Positions 26,741-34,257 of a stretch of DNA of 64,000 nt are shown piece by piece. Numbering within the stretch: position 1 is the first letter of the stretch; the number at the start of each line of letters is the position of its first letter. The position numbers and the translations under genes are program-made. Source of the stretch: Desulfotruncus alcoholivorax DSM 16058 (GTDB lineage: Bacteria > Bacillota > Desulfotomaculia > Desulfotomaculales > Desulfallaceae); assembly GCF_000430885.1 (NCBI RefSeq), contig NZ_AUMW01000001.1, forward strand, positions 124,001 through 188,000. Direction: 5' to 3'. The notes beneath the pieces are model-generated. The model was not told the DNA's origin. It ran no database searches and worked only from the letters and a program-made list of their open reading frames with translations.

Positions 26741-26956
26741 TTATTGGGGACCTTCTCCCGACCTTACGCCGCCCCGCAGCATATCCACACCCATATCCTT
26801 GAGCGAGCTGGCCAGCTCATAGGTCATTTTTTCTTCTTCAACCGCGCACGGCCCGGCTATAATAAATAGATTATTTCCACCAATTAAGCAGTTTTTGAAC
26901 TTAATAACGGTTTGTTCAGGTTGATTATCCCTGCTGGCAAGCCTGTAATCAGTCAA
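26741..26956 (-). pseudogene. Truncated DAHP synthase (aroF) fragment
   Basis: The 71 residues align with residues about 72-140 of the intact aroF at 25084-26109: YRLASRDN with KLASRAYMN, FIIAGPCAVEEE with QVMAGPCAVESR, and DMLRGGVRS with TMLRGGAYK. The ferredoxin-like N-terminal domain is missing. Homology stops abruptly after LRGG, ahead of almost all the active site. It cannot be an enzyme. It is best read as the remnant of a second DAHP synthase gene next to aroH, lost when 26110-26740 was rearranged. Confidence 0.75.
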
Positions 26957-26992
26957 TTGCTGCTCCCCCTGGATGTATAGTTACTATTCAGG

Positions 26993-27083
26993 CATTCAAA
27001 ATTCAGTAGCCGGAATTCAGAATACGTCAAGACAATAAACCGTTCTCTCATTCCGACTCCTGTCTTCTGACTCCTGACTCCTT
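26993..27083. repeat. Dispersed TTCTGAATTC/CTGACTCCTG element (copy C)
   Basis: Same orientation as copies G and H. It shares GAATTCAGAATAC, an ATAAACCGTTCTCTCATTC core and a CTTCTGACTCCTGACTCC end. It lies between the aroF fragment and aroH. Confidence 0.75.
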
Positions 27084-27085
27084 GA

Positions 27086-27445
27086 TTAATCTTTCAGGTC
27101 CGGCCTTAATTTTTCGGCTTTATCCAGATAAATGTGTTTAACTTCACGCTGCCCGGCTTTGATATCGGCAAGCACCAGCACCCGCAAAACCCTGTTCAGG
27201 CTGCCGGGAACATCAACTTCCACAGCGCAAAGCATAGGTATATAATTCCACCCCGGCATTTCCCTGGCGCAGGCCGCAGGAAACGCCGCATTCAGATCTT
27301 TGGTGAGGGTAAAGGTTACACTGATTATATCTTCAGTTTTAAGCCGGTTTTCATCCATCACTGCCCGCAGGAGCCTTTTTGTGGCCGCACCTATGGCTTC
27401 CTGCGTATTATTTTCAACCGATATCGCCCCTCTGATACCACGCAT
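27086..27445 (-). CDS. aroH: Chorismate mutase, AroH type
   Basis: Rearranges chorismate to prephenate, feeding TyrA. The 119 residues match the small trimeric B. subtilis AroH fold: the MRGIRGAISVENN N-terminus has Arg residues of the active site, EDIISVTFTLTKDLNAAFPA has the helix and loop, and MLCAVEVDVPGSL holds the Cys and Glu of the pocket. GGAGG lies 6 nt before ATG 27445. It lies 12 nt after the HutP-like gene, and they are probably one transcript. Confidence 0.95.
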   Translation of the reverse strand: MRGIRGAISVENNTQEAIGAATKRLLRAVMDENRLKTEDIISVTFTLTKDLNAAFPAACAREMPGWNYIPMLCAVEVDVPGSLNRVLRVLVLADIKAGQREVKHIYLDKAEKLRPDLKD

Positions 27446-27457
27446 AGATTTCCTCCG

Positions 27458-27877
27458 TTAAGATGAAACCGCCCGGTGCCCCAGTCCTATCGCAACTTCA
27501 TCCAAGTGTAATAGGCCAACCCCAAAAAACACGGCTACACTGATATGGTCCTGGTACCTGGCAATCCCGATTTTTCCCCCTACATTGAGACCCAGCGCCT
27601 TCGGCATAATCTGGCTAAGAGCTTCTCTGGTAGCGCCGGCAACAGCCCCCTCGTCCGCATGGACCTCTCTGATGACGCCTTCCCGTTTGGCTGCCACCAC
27701 GGCCCGTTCCGTAATTTTATTGACCGAAGCGATAAAGTCACCGCCGTGGTCAACAGCAGCGGTTTTAATAGCCATTTTCATAAATCGTGCTTTCATTTCT
27801 TTTTCCTGATCCCTGCTCTCTGTTAAGGCCATTCTTATTGCTGCCCTGGCCACATCCCTGCTACCAACGGCGGACAT
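27458..27877 (-). CDS. HutP family RNA-binding antiterminator-like protein
   Basis: About 139 residues. The GLNVGGKIGIARYQDHISVAVF and GVGLLHLDEVAIGLGHRAV segments match the C-terminal half of HutP, the histidine-responsive antiterminator. As I recall, B. subtilis HutP binds Mg2+ through three His (about 73, 77, 138). The counterpart here has REVHAD for the first, an apparent Gly and a short insertion at the second, and LGHRAV for the third. Start ATG 27877 or GTG 27886 are both possible. No hut genes are nearby. It precedes aroH by 12 nt, so its target may be aromatic synthesis. Confidence 0.8.
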   Translation of the reverse strand: MSAVGSRDVARAAIRMALTESRDQEKEMKARFMKMAIKTAAVDHGGDFIASVNKITERAVVAAKREGVIREVHADEGAVAGATREALSQIMPKALGLNVGGKIGIARYQDHISVAVFFGVGLLHLDEVAIGLGHRAVSS

Positions 27878-27911
27878 TTTACCCACCCCCGCACATCATA
27901 ATTTTATTAAA

Positions 27912-28397
27912 TTAATCTTTGCCCGTATCTTTTATAATTACAGTGCCAAGCTGTTTAATTGTTCCTTCCACCTTGAAGGTGTCATCGACCCCGGGCCATT
28001 TGACTCCACCATAAGTATCAAAAACTTTAAAGGATACCGGCCGCTGGTAAAACTTTGCATCAATGGCCAAAACATCACCGTTCGCTACCGGTATGGTAAC
28101 AAAGCGCTCCTGGAAAGCGGCCACCTTCTGACCGTTTACAAGCACAGCTGCCATAGGTAAAGTGGAATAATCCAATAATTGAAAGGTAACCAGATGCTCT
28201 AGGTCGGCAGATGTCCTTTGTGCTGTCTCATTTGGTTCATTGGGTTCATTAATGTCAATGCCGGCCCTGCTTACGGCCTGTAAAACCGGGTCATTGGCAA
28301 ACCACTGAACCGCAACCAACATTACCGCACACAGAACAATCGCCCGCAGCAACCAGCGTTCGAACCTGGCTCCCCAGAATAAAAAATCTTTTCGCAC
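27912..28397 (-). CDS. Hypothetical membrane-anchored protein, 161 aa
   Basis: I do not recognise this protein. An N-terminal hydrophobic span (LLRAIVLCAVMLVAVQWF, about 15-32) is followed by an Asn/Glu-Pro-rich linker (INEPNEPNET) and a beta-rich domain of about 100 residues. It looks like an extracytoplasmic protein with an uncleaved anchor. GTG 28397 follows GGATGATG weakly. It precedes the HutP-like gene by 34 nt and follows another unknown gene. Confidence 0.65.
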   Translation of the reverse strand: MRKDFLFWGARFERWLLRAIVLCAVMLVAVQWFANDPVLQAVSRAGIDINEPNEPNETAQRTSADLEHLVTFQLLDYSTLPMAAVLVNGQKVAAFQERFVTIPVANGDVLAIDAKFYQRPVSFKVFDTYGGVKWPGVDDTFKVEGTIKQLGTVIIKDTGKD

Positions 28398-28450
28398 GGA
28401 AACATCATCCTTTCATTTTTAGATGATATATGCCGTGCGGGCAGTGATTA

Positions 28451-28906
28451 TTAACGCAAGTTATATCTTCTTTCCAGCTGCCCAACGTAATTTTTTATTT
28501 CGCCGTTTATTTTAAACAATAACCTTTCCAATTCATTACGGCTTAGAACAATTCGACCTGGTTCCTGCACATCTATTTTGCGAAATTCCTCACGAACTAT
28601 GAACCTTAGCAAGTCTTCAATATTTTCAGCAATAACAGTCAACACTACCGGCGCATAAGCAACTTCCGCATTGGCGAGGTCATCCCAAACGGTATAAACA
28701 TCTATGCTCATGTCGATATCTTCAATGTACACGCCCTGAACCGGAACGTTTCTTAATAAAGCCACATGATGTTCCCGGGCTTCTTCAGCTGCTTTGTCCA
28801 CCTGCTTTCCACCAAAAAGAAAACGGCCTGGTTTGGCCTGTCCTTTGAAGTCAAGCCGGATTTTTACCCTAAGTCCCTTATCTTCGTCATAATCGCTAAT
28901 ATCCAT
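28451..28906 (-). CDS. Hypothetical protein, 151 aa
   Basis: I do not recognise this protein. It is acidic, soluble and appears to be an alpha/beta protein with no signal or membrane span: a VKIRLDFKGQ strand, a helical EEAREHHVALLRN region, then a long C-terminal helix (LLFKINGEIKNYVGQLERRY). GAGGTG lies about 10 nt before ATG 28906. It is on the same strand between rluB and the membrane-anchored unknown, with gaps of about 55-65 nt. Confidence 0.65.
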   Translation of the reverse strand: MDISDYDEDKGLRVKIRLDFKGQAKPGRFLFGGKQVDKAAEEAREHHVALLRNVPVQGVYIEDIDMSIDVYTVWDDLANAEVAYAPVVLTVIAENIEDLLRFIVREEFRKIDVQEPGRIVLSRNELERLLFKINGEIKNYVGQLERRYNLR

Positions 28907-28971
28907 CGCTGCACGACACCTCCGGGGCGCATTTTGTCAATTTATTTCTACCCCAACCGGCTATTTCCTGC

Positions 28972-29706
28972 CTATTCTTTATAATCACTTACTTTAGCTA
29001 ACTTTTTTAACCGGCTGACTTCCTTAAAACCAAGGGTACGGTATTCGCCCGGCTTTAATCCCCCTATTGTCAAAGGTCCGATGCTGACCCTGCGCAATGA
29101 AATAACAGGATGCCCGATATGCTCGCACATGCGTCTGACCTGCCTGTTCCTGCCTTCGTGGATGGTTATTTCAATCAGCCCGTCTTCCCCTTTTACGCCA
29201 AGCAGCCGAACCCTGGCCGGAGCCGTCGGCCCGTCGTCCAATACCACTCCCCTGGCCAGGGCCTTTAATTTGCTGTCTTCCGGGACCCCGCGAACACGGG
29301 CACGATAGGTTTTGGGAATTTCATGGCTTGGATGGGTCATAGCATAGGCCAGATCACCGTCATTGGTAAGCAAAAGCAATCCCTCGGTATCATAATCCAG
29401 GCGGCCGACGGGATAGACACGCTGCCTGACATTTTTAAGCAGGTCTGTCACCTTCCTCCGACCCCTGGGGTCTTGGACCGTTGTAACGTAACCGGGCGGT
29501 TTGTTTAAAACGATGTAAATTTTCTTTTCGGGCCTTCCAACGGGCTTGCCGTCAACTTCAATTCTGTCTTTAAAAGGATCAATCTTCAGGCCCTGCACGG
29601 TAACCGTTTTGCCGTTAACCCGAACCCTGCCCTGGGCAATAATTTCCTCGCTGTGCCTGCGGGATGCAATACCCGTCCGGGCCAGGAATTTTTGAAGGCG
29701 CTCCAT
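28972..29706 (-). CDS. rluB: 23S rRNA pseudouridine synthase, RluB type
   Basis: Makes a pseudouridine in 23S rRNA. The 244 residues have an S4 RNA-binding domain (1-60, MERLQKFLARTGIASRRHSE), then the RsuA/RluB catalytic domain with the GRLDYDTEGLLLLTNDGDLA motif containing the nucleophilic Asp, and the EGRNRQVRRMCEHIGHPV motif. Start ATG 29706 has GGGTGATG before it; a reading from 29733 adds residues with no ribosome site. It follows spmB, and spmA-spmB-rluB is a common clostridial order. Confidence 0.93.
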   Translation of the reverse strand: MERLQKFLARTGIASRRHSEEIIAQGRVRVNGKTVTVQGLKIDPFKDRIEVDGKPVGRPEKKIYIVLNKPPGYVTTVQDPRGRRKVTDLLKNVRQRVYPVGRLDYDTEGLLLLTNDGDLAYAMTHPSHEIPKTYRARVRGVPEDSKLKALARGVVLDDGPTAPARVRLLGVKGEDGLIEITIHEGRNRQVRRMCEHIGHPVISLRRVSIGPLTIGGLKPGEYRTLGFKEVSRLKKLAKVSDYKE

Positions 29707-29782
29707 GGCATCACCCAGTTTCCATTTTACCACTTTTTACGGCAAAATAAAAAAACTGTCTGCGGCACAGGCCTGAAAAAAT

Positions 29783-29801
29783 GGTGCATTTGGGACGGGC
29801 T
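29783..29801. repeat. 19-bp exact repeat (copy 2)
   Basis: Identical to 2433-2451. On the minus strand its first bases form part of the spmB TAG stop codon. Confidence 0.7.
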
Positions 29802-30333
29802 AACTAAAAACCTTGTGGCAAACGTAAACCGAGGCGACCAGGGTTGTAAAATCAGCGGCAAGGCCGGATATAACGGAGTACCTATAGCGTGAAATGCCGA
29901 CTGAACCAAAATACAAAGTTAGAACATAAAAAGTGGTATCAGAGCTACCCTGCATGGTGGAAACCAACCGGCCGATAAAACTATCGGGACCGTGGGTTTT
30001 AACTATATCGGTGGCAATTCCCAGCGCCGCCCCGCCTGAGAGGGGGCGCATCACCGCATGGGGAAGCACCTCGGCGGGTACGCCCACCAGGTTTAAAACC
30101 GGCGAAAAAGCCTCCACTAAAATATCCAGCGCCCCTGAAGCCCTGAATACGCTAATGGCAACCAGCATGGCAACAAGATAGGGGATGGTTTTAATCGCGG
30201 TCTCAAACCCGGCCTCGGCGCCTTCCACAAAAGTTTCAAAGACATTCACCTTTCTGAAAATAGCGATCAGAGGCACCATCAAAAGCACTACAGGTATGGC
30301 CCAGCGGGAAAGATCAGAAACGATGCCGAACAT
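29800..30333 (-). CDS. spmB: Spore maturation protein B
   Basis: A 177-residue integral membrane protein with about five hydrophobic spans. The N-terminal IPVVLLMVPLIAIFRKVNVFETFVEGA and the central MRPLSGGAALGIATDI and STMQGSSDTTFYVLTLYFG segments are characteristic of SpmB and the Gate/nucleoside-recognition fold. SpmA and SpmB are needed for spore core dehydration. It follows spmA by 5 nt. Its stop codon is partly supplied by the 19-bp repeat. Confidence 0.95.
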   Translation of the reverse strand: MFGIVSDLSRWAIPVVLLMVPLIAIFRKVNVFETFVEGAEAGFETAIKTIPYLVAMLVAISVFRASGALDILVEAFSPVLNLVGVPAEVLPHAVMRPLSGGAALGIATDIVKTHGPDSFIGRLVSTMQGSSDTTFYVLTLYFGSVGISRYRYSVISGLAADFTTLVASVYVCHKVFS

Positions 30334-30338
30334 GCGCC

Positions 30339-30926
30339 CTACCTCCTTTGCATGTAAATGGATCGCAATATCCGGTCTGCAATCACAGCTACGGTCATAC
30401 CGGCAGCTGTGGCGAATATTGTAGTCCCGACGATTTCAGTTGGATTGGCTGAGCCGTAAATCAGCCTGATCCCGATGATGGTGGTGGGGATTAAAGTAAT
30501 ACAGGAGGTGTTCAAGGCTAAAAATGTGCACATGGCGTCGGACGCAGTTTTGGGGTCGGGATTTAATTTTTGCAGCTCCTGCATGGCAATTAAACCCATT
30601 GGGGTTGCCGCATTCCCCAAACCCAGTATATTGGCGCTTAAATTCATGATAATAGCACCCATTGCGGGGTGCTCTCTGGGCACGCTGGGGAAGAGAAAAT
30701 TAGTAAGTGGCTGCACCAATCCAGCCAGAGATCTGACTAAACCAGCCTCCTCGGCCAGCTTCATGATTCCCAGCCAAAATGTTATTATCGCCACCAGGTC
30801 AATAGATGTTTGCACCGCAAATTGCGCCCCGTCCAAGGCAGCTTTGGTGACAACCTCAATGTGCCCGTTAAATGCGGCCACCAGTACGCCGATGGCAATC
30901 ATTCCAAACCAGATATAATTGACCAT
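30339..30926 (-). CDS. spmA: Spore maturation protein A
   Basis: A 195-residue membrane protein of the same superfamily as SpmB, with several spans. MNLSANILGLGNAATPMGLIAM and LNTSCITLIPTTIIGIR are typical SpmA segments. GGGGGAG lies 8 nt before ATG 30926. It is coupled to spmB by a 5-nt gap. A terminator for the preceding FAD oxidoreductase gene lies just upstream, so spmA starts its own transcript. Confidence 0.95.
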   Translation of the reverse strand: MVNYIWFGMIAIGVLVAAFNGHIEVVTKAALDGAQFAVQTSIDLVAIITFWLGIMKLAEEAGLVRSLAGLVQPLTNFLFPSVPREHPAMGAIIMNLSANILGLGNAATPMGLIAMQELQKLNPDPKTASDAMCTFLALNTSCITLIPTTIIGIRLIYGSANPTEIVGTTIFATAAGMTVAVIADRILRSIYMQRR

Positions 30927-30983
30927 TATTTGCTCCCCCGAAACATAATTATTACAAGAGTATGACCGGGTTGTCCAAAATAT

Positions 30984-31011
30984 GAAAAAAATTCCGGGAT
31001 CTACCCGGAAT
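30984..31011 (-). terminator. Terminator of the FAD oxidoreductase gene
   Basis: ATTCCGGG and CCCGGAAT with a 5-nt loop, followed on the minus strand by seven T. Confidence 0.9.
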
Positions 31012-31036
31012 CGGTTTTATAATCTAAACTATATCT

Positions 31037-31060
31037 CCTACCAAATAAAAATTTGGCAGG
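31037..31060. other. Unexplained hairpin ahead of a terminator
   Basis: CCTACCAAAT pairs with ATTTGGCAGG (one G-T pair) around an AAAA loop. No T-run follows on the minus strand, and the true terminator is 26 nt beyond, so the role is unclear. Confidence 0.5.
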
Positions 31061-31076
31061 ACTCCTTTCCTTTTGC

Positions 31077-32354
31077 TTAAATAACTTTATTATTAATTAT
31101 ATCATACAGGCCAGCTTTCCGTACTCTATTGTGAATTTCTTTAATATCTGTGGTATAAAGATTTTGTTGTTTCATCCTGTCAAAGTAAACAGAACCCGAA
31201 AAGGTATATTTTTTCGCCAGCCCTTCCGGTTGTTTCATCTCCCGGTGCATAAAGCCTATGATATCCCCAACGGCGGTTGTTTCCGGCAAAACCAACAGGC
31301 TCTTTCCGGACAGCAGCAAAACCGCATTGCGGCCGGCCAGGATACCTGTCACTATGGCTTCAGTATGCCCCACCAGCGGTCCTGTCTTTTCACCTGCGCA
31401 GAATAGATTTTTAACGCCCTCCACTTGCAGCGCGTCATTGCAATAAGCCATAGCCATAAACCGAACCGAATTCCCACGCCCGCCGGAATAAGGATCAGCG
31501 TAACGGGCGTTGGCAAACCCCGGCAGAGTGCGCAATGTTTCCAGCGGGAAAAAGGGTGTCATTAGTTTGGCATGCCCGGTGTCCAGGATGATTAAGTTTC
31601 TGGCGTATTCTGTAAGCGCGTACTGCTGGCATGCTTTGCCACCCAGCAGCTCATCCTTGTACAGGCTGGGCGGTAAAGGGATAACCACAAAGCCGTTCCG
31701 TTCCAAATCCTGTACAATGGCAGGCTCCAGTGAGTTTTTTTCTAGTTTGCACGAGCCGCTCATCGCCTCAAACTGGGGAAATCCTTCCCCGGCTCTGATT
31801 TCCGGCAGGCCTGCCCTTGAGATCAAGCTAACCCTGGGGCCAAAGGTCGGGCACCTGAGTATGCACATGGCGCAGCCGGTGCCATAACGGGTACAGTACT
31901 TGGCCGGGCCGGCGGAACCCGTGGCATCTACAAATGCATCCCCGCGCAGCATCTCGTTGTTTGCGGTGACAATACCGTTAATAAACCCGTTCCTGGCGAA
32001 AACTTCCGTTAGCCTGGTTTGCAGTTTTATATTAACCCCGCAGCCAGTCAAAAAATTTCTAACAGCCGGCTCAATTTTGGTAACATCATATAGCATGGCA
32101 TGCTTGTGCCCTGGAAAATCTATAGCCTGGTGTCTTGCTACTGATTCAATCACATTAATAAAATCTCCCGCGCCCATCGCCCTGGCTTCTTCCAGAGCGG
32201 TATACCGGCCATTGTTGCGCATTATTCCTCCCACCAGGCCGGTGCCCAAAAGCATGTCCGTTTTTTCCACCAACAGCACTTCCGCGCCTGCTTTTCTGGC
32301 GGCGTACGCGGCTGCGCAGCCGGCCCAGCCGCCGCCTACTATAATTATTTTCAA
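31077..32354 (-). CDS. FAD-dependent oxidoreductase
   Basis: A 425-residue flavoprotein with N-terminal GGGWAGCAAAYAARKAGA dinucleotide-binding motif (7-24) followed by the acidic VEK end of the second strand. A CAMCILRCP Cys cluster near residue 160 might bind a metal or act in redox chemistry. The C-terminal LFCAGEKTGPLVGHTEAIVTGILAG is the second FAD contact, as in MnmG/TrmFO-like enzymes. It starts with TTG 32354 behind GGAGGATGA. The substrate is unknown. It stands alone, with terminators on both sides. Confidence 0.75.
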   Translation of the reverse strand: MKIIIVGGGWAGCAAAYAARKAGAEVLLVEKTDMLLGTGLVGGIMRNNGRYTALEEARAMGAGDFINVIESVARHQAIDFPGHKHAMLYDVTKIEPAVRNFLTGCGVNIKLQTRLTEVFARNGFINGIVTANNEMLRGDAFVDATGSAGPAKYCTRYGTGCAMCILRCPTFGPRVSLISRAGLPEIRAGEGFPQFEAMSGSCKLEKNSLEPAIVQDLERNGFVVIPLPPSLYKDELLGGKACQQYALTEYARNLIILDTGHAKLMTPFFPLETLRTLPGFANARYADPYSGGRGNSVRFMAMAYCNDALQVEGVKNLFCAGEKTGPLVGHTEAIVTGILAGRNAVLLLSGKSLLVLPETTAVGDIIGFMHREMKQPEGLAKKYTFSGSVYFDRMKQQNLYTTDIKEIHNRVRKAGLYDIINNKVI

Positions 32355-32438
32355 CGTTTCATCCTCCTTCGGAGGTCAAATATCCCGTTGTTCATTATAT
32401 TCCAGTGCGCGGAAAAAGTTTCTGTGAAAAAATCATGC

Positions 32439-32460
32439 GGGCGGACAGAGTCGTCCGCCC
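32439..32460. repeat. Dispersed GGGCGGAC hairpin (copy 5)
   Basis: GGGCGGAC and GTCCGCCC with a 6-nt AGAGTC loop, between gerW and the FAD oxidoreductase gene. Confidence 0.8.
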
Positions 32461-32491
32461 CTGCGACGGGTTGACACAGACATCGACCCAT

Positions 32492-32525
32492 ACATAAAAT
32501 AAATGGGCCTGCTTGCGCAAACCCA
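32492..32525 (-). terminator. Terminator of gerW
   Basis: On the minus strand TGGGTTTGC pairs with GCAGGCCCA (two G-U pairs) around a GCAA tetraloop, then TTTATTTTATG. Confidence 0.6.
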
Positions 32526-32545
32526 ACTTTGTTTAATTATAAATG

Positions 32546-32992
32546 TTAGATATAATCTATGGGATCTTTACCTGTATTATTTTCCTTTTTAGCAGCAGAC
32601 CTCCGCTCAAAAAATCCCTGCACCTGGTTTATCAATTGCGGTGCCATTTCCAGCATCCGGTCATACAAAGCATTTCCGTCCACGGGCAACAACCGGACCT
32701 GGCCTTTGCCGGCCACCAGGAACCCAACCGGCTTTACCGACATTCCGGCCCCGCTGCCGCCGCCAAAAGCCGGCAACGGGCTTTCGCCCTCGTTGTTATC
32801 ATCGCTCTGCCCGCCGCCAACCTCAAACTCCCCGCCACCGGCGCCAAAGCCGCAGGTTACTTTTGATAAGGGGATAATAATATTACCGTCAGGTGTTTCA
32901 ACCGGCTCCCCCACCACCGTATTCACATCCACCATTTCCTTTATACTTTCCATGGCCGTTTTCATTAAGCCTTCGATGGGATGCTGTTCCAT
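32546..32992 (-). CDS. gerW: GerW family sporulation protein (YtfJ)
   Basis: A 148-residue forespore protein family linked to germination in B. subtilis. Diagnostic features are the helical MEQHPIEGLMKTAMESIKEMVD start, the VVGEPVETPDGNIIIPLSKVTCGFGAGGGE segment, a Gly-rich middle and the KPVGFLV core. Downstream of it the C-terminal helix is charged. GGGGGTAAG lies about 10 nt before ATG 32992. DUF2953 upstream matches the ytfI-ytfJ pair of Bacillus, with an HD-GYP gene inserted between. Confidence 0.93.
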   Translation of the reverse strand: MEQHPIEGLMKTAMESIKEMVDVNTVVGEPVETPDGNIIIPLSKVTCGFGAGGGEFEVGGGQSDDNNEGESPLPAFGGGSGAGMSVKPVGFLVAGKGQVRLLPVDGNALYDRMLEMAPQLINQVQGFFERRSAAKKENNTGKDPIDYI

Positions 32993-33075
32993 TAATGGCT
33001 TACCCCCAAGCTTTTTACAGTAATATTGCCGGGGTGATAGTCAAATATTCAAAAAACATGCAAAAATCATTGCTG

Positions 33076-34161
33076 CTAGCCAAAAACCCTGGTAATACTG
33101 AGTGTGGTGTTCTCCTGAGCAGCAAGATCAATAAGTATCTGTTTTCTCACCTTCAAGTGATGGCGGTCAAAGATCAATCTCAGCACCGGCCTGGCCGGCA
33201 GGCTGGGATTTGCCTGCACCACAACGCCGCACTCATTATTGTTCAACTGAACCACCGAGCCGATTCTAAAAATAGAAACGCTTTCCAGCAATGACTTAAC
33301 GACATGTTCGTCAAATAAGATACCTGAATTGCCCATTAAAAACTCCATAATTTCCAGGGGATTATGGGCGCGCCGGTACTTCCTTTCGGTGGTCATAGCT
33401 TCATAAACATCGGCAATACCAACAATTTGTGCATAAAGATGAATTTGATCTTCTTTTATATTATGCGGGTATCCCGAACCGTTGATCCTTTCATGGTGCA
33501 TCAGGGCGATACCGGCAGCTTCTTCGGTCATATCAGGGAGCCTGATGAGGATTTCAAAACCATGCACGGTATGATGTTCAATTTTGACCTTGTCCTGGTC
33601 TGATAACTTTCCTTCAGAAAACAAAACATCCTTGGGCACATTCATTTTCCCAATGTCATGGAATAGAGCGCCTATTCCCAGGTTATACAAATCCCTGCCG
33701 AGGATGCCCAGGGCTGAGCCAATTAATAGAGAGAGAACCATTACATTAATTGAGTGCCTGTATGTAAATGAATCAATTGATTTGATATCCAGCAGGCAAT
33801 CCATCAGGTATTTTTTAGCAGCAATCTCATGCAGCAGGTTGTCCGCCACCTGGTGCGCCACGTGTTTTCTGGATAAAATATTGGAATAATTAAGTAAAGA
33901 ATCTTTGACCAGAACTCTAAATTCTTCCTTAATCAATCGATATAATGTTTCCTCATTTTGGATAAATTCTACGCTTAGCTCGTCAGTCACCGGCGTAATG
34001 GATACCTCAACTTCTTTTATACCCATTTTTTTTAAAAACAATATATGTCTCTCTTCTAATTTAGTGCCCATGGGTATGGCCAGCGTGCCGTTTTGCAGAA
34101 AAAAGGGGGTAGCCAAATACATCCCCTTGCGAATGCCTTCAACCTTCATATTCATTGTCAT
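33076..34161 (-). CDS. HD-GYP domain cyclic-di-GMP phosphodiesterase-like protein
   Basis: A 361-residue protein. Residues 1-120 are an uncharacterised N-terminal region with the GMYLATPFF segment often ahead of HD-GYP. The HD-GYP domain follows with H168-D169 (FHDIGK), the HH at 222-223 (MHHERINGSGYP) and the GYP motif near 228-232, so all catalytic positions are intact. Such enzymes degrade c-di-GMP. It has no membrane span or sensor domain. The start could also be one of two Met codons just downstream. It is flanked by DUF2953 and gerW, an odd place for signalling. Confidence 0.9.
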   Translation of the reverse strand: MTMNMKVEGIRKGMYLATPFFLQNGTLAIPMGTKLEERHILFLKKMGIKEVEVSITPVTDELSVEFIQNEETLYRLIKEEFRVLVKDSLLNYSNILSRKHVAHQVADNLLHEIAAKKYLMDCLLDIKSIDSFTYRHSINVMVLSLLIGSALGILGRDLYNLGIGALFHDIGKMNVPKDVLFSEGKLSDQDKVKIEHHTVHGFEILIRLPDMTEEAAGIALMHHERINGSGYPHNIKEDQIHLYAQIVGIADVYEAMTTERKYRRAHNPLEIMEFLMGNSGILFDEHVVKSLLESVSIFRIGSVVQLNNNECGVVVQANPSLPARPVLRLIFDRHHLKVRKQILIDLAAQENTTLSITRVFG

Positions 34162-34257
34162 ATAAACACCACTTTAATTATTTTTTCTGGTATATTATTC
34201 AATTTTATCAACCAGTTTTCCTGCAAGGACCATGTTTCCCGGTTAAATAAACAGGTG

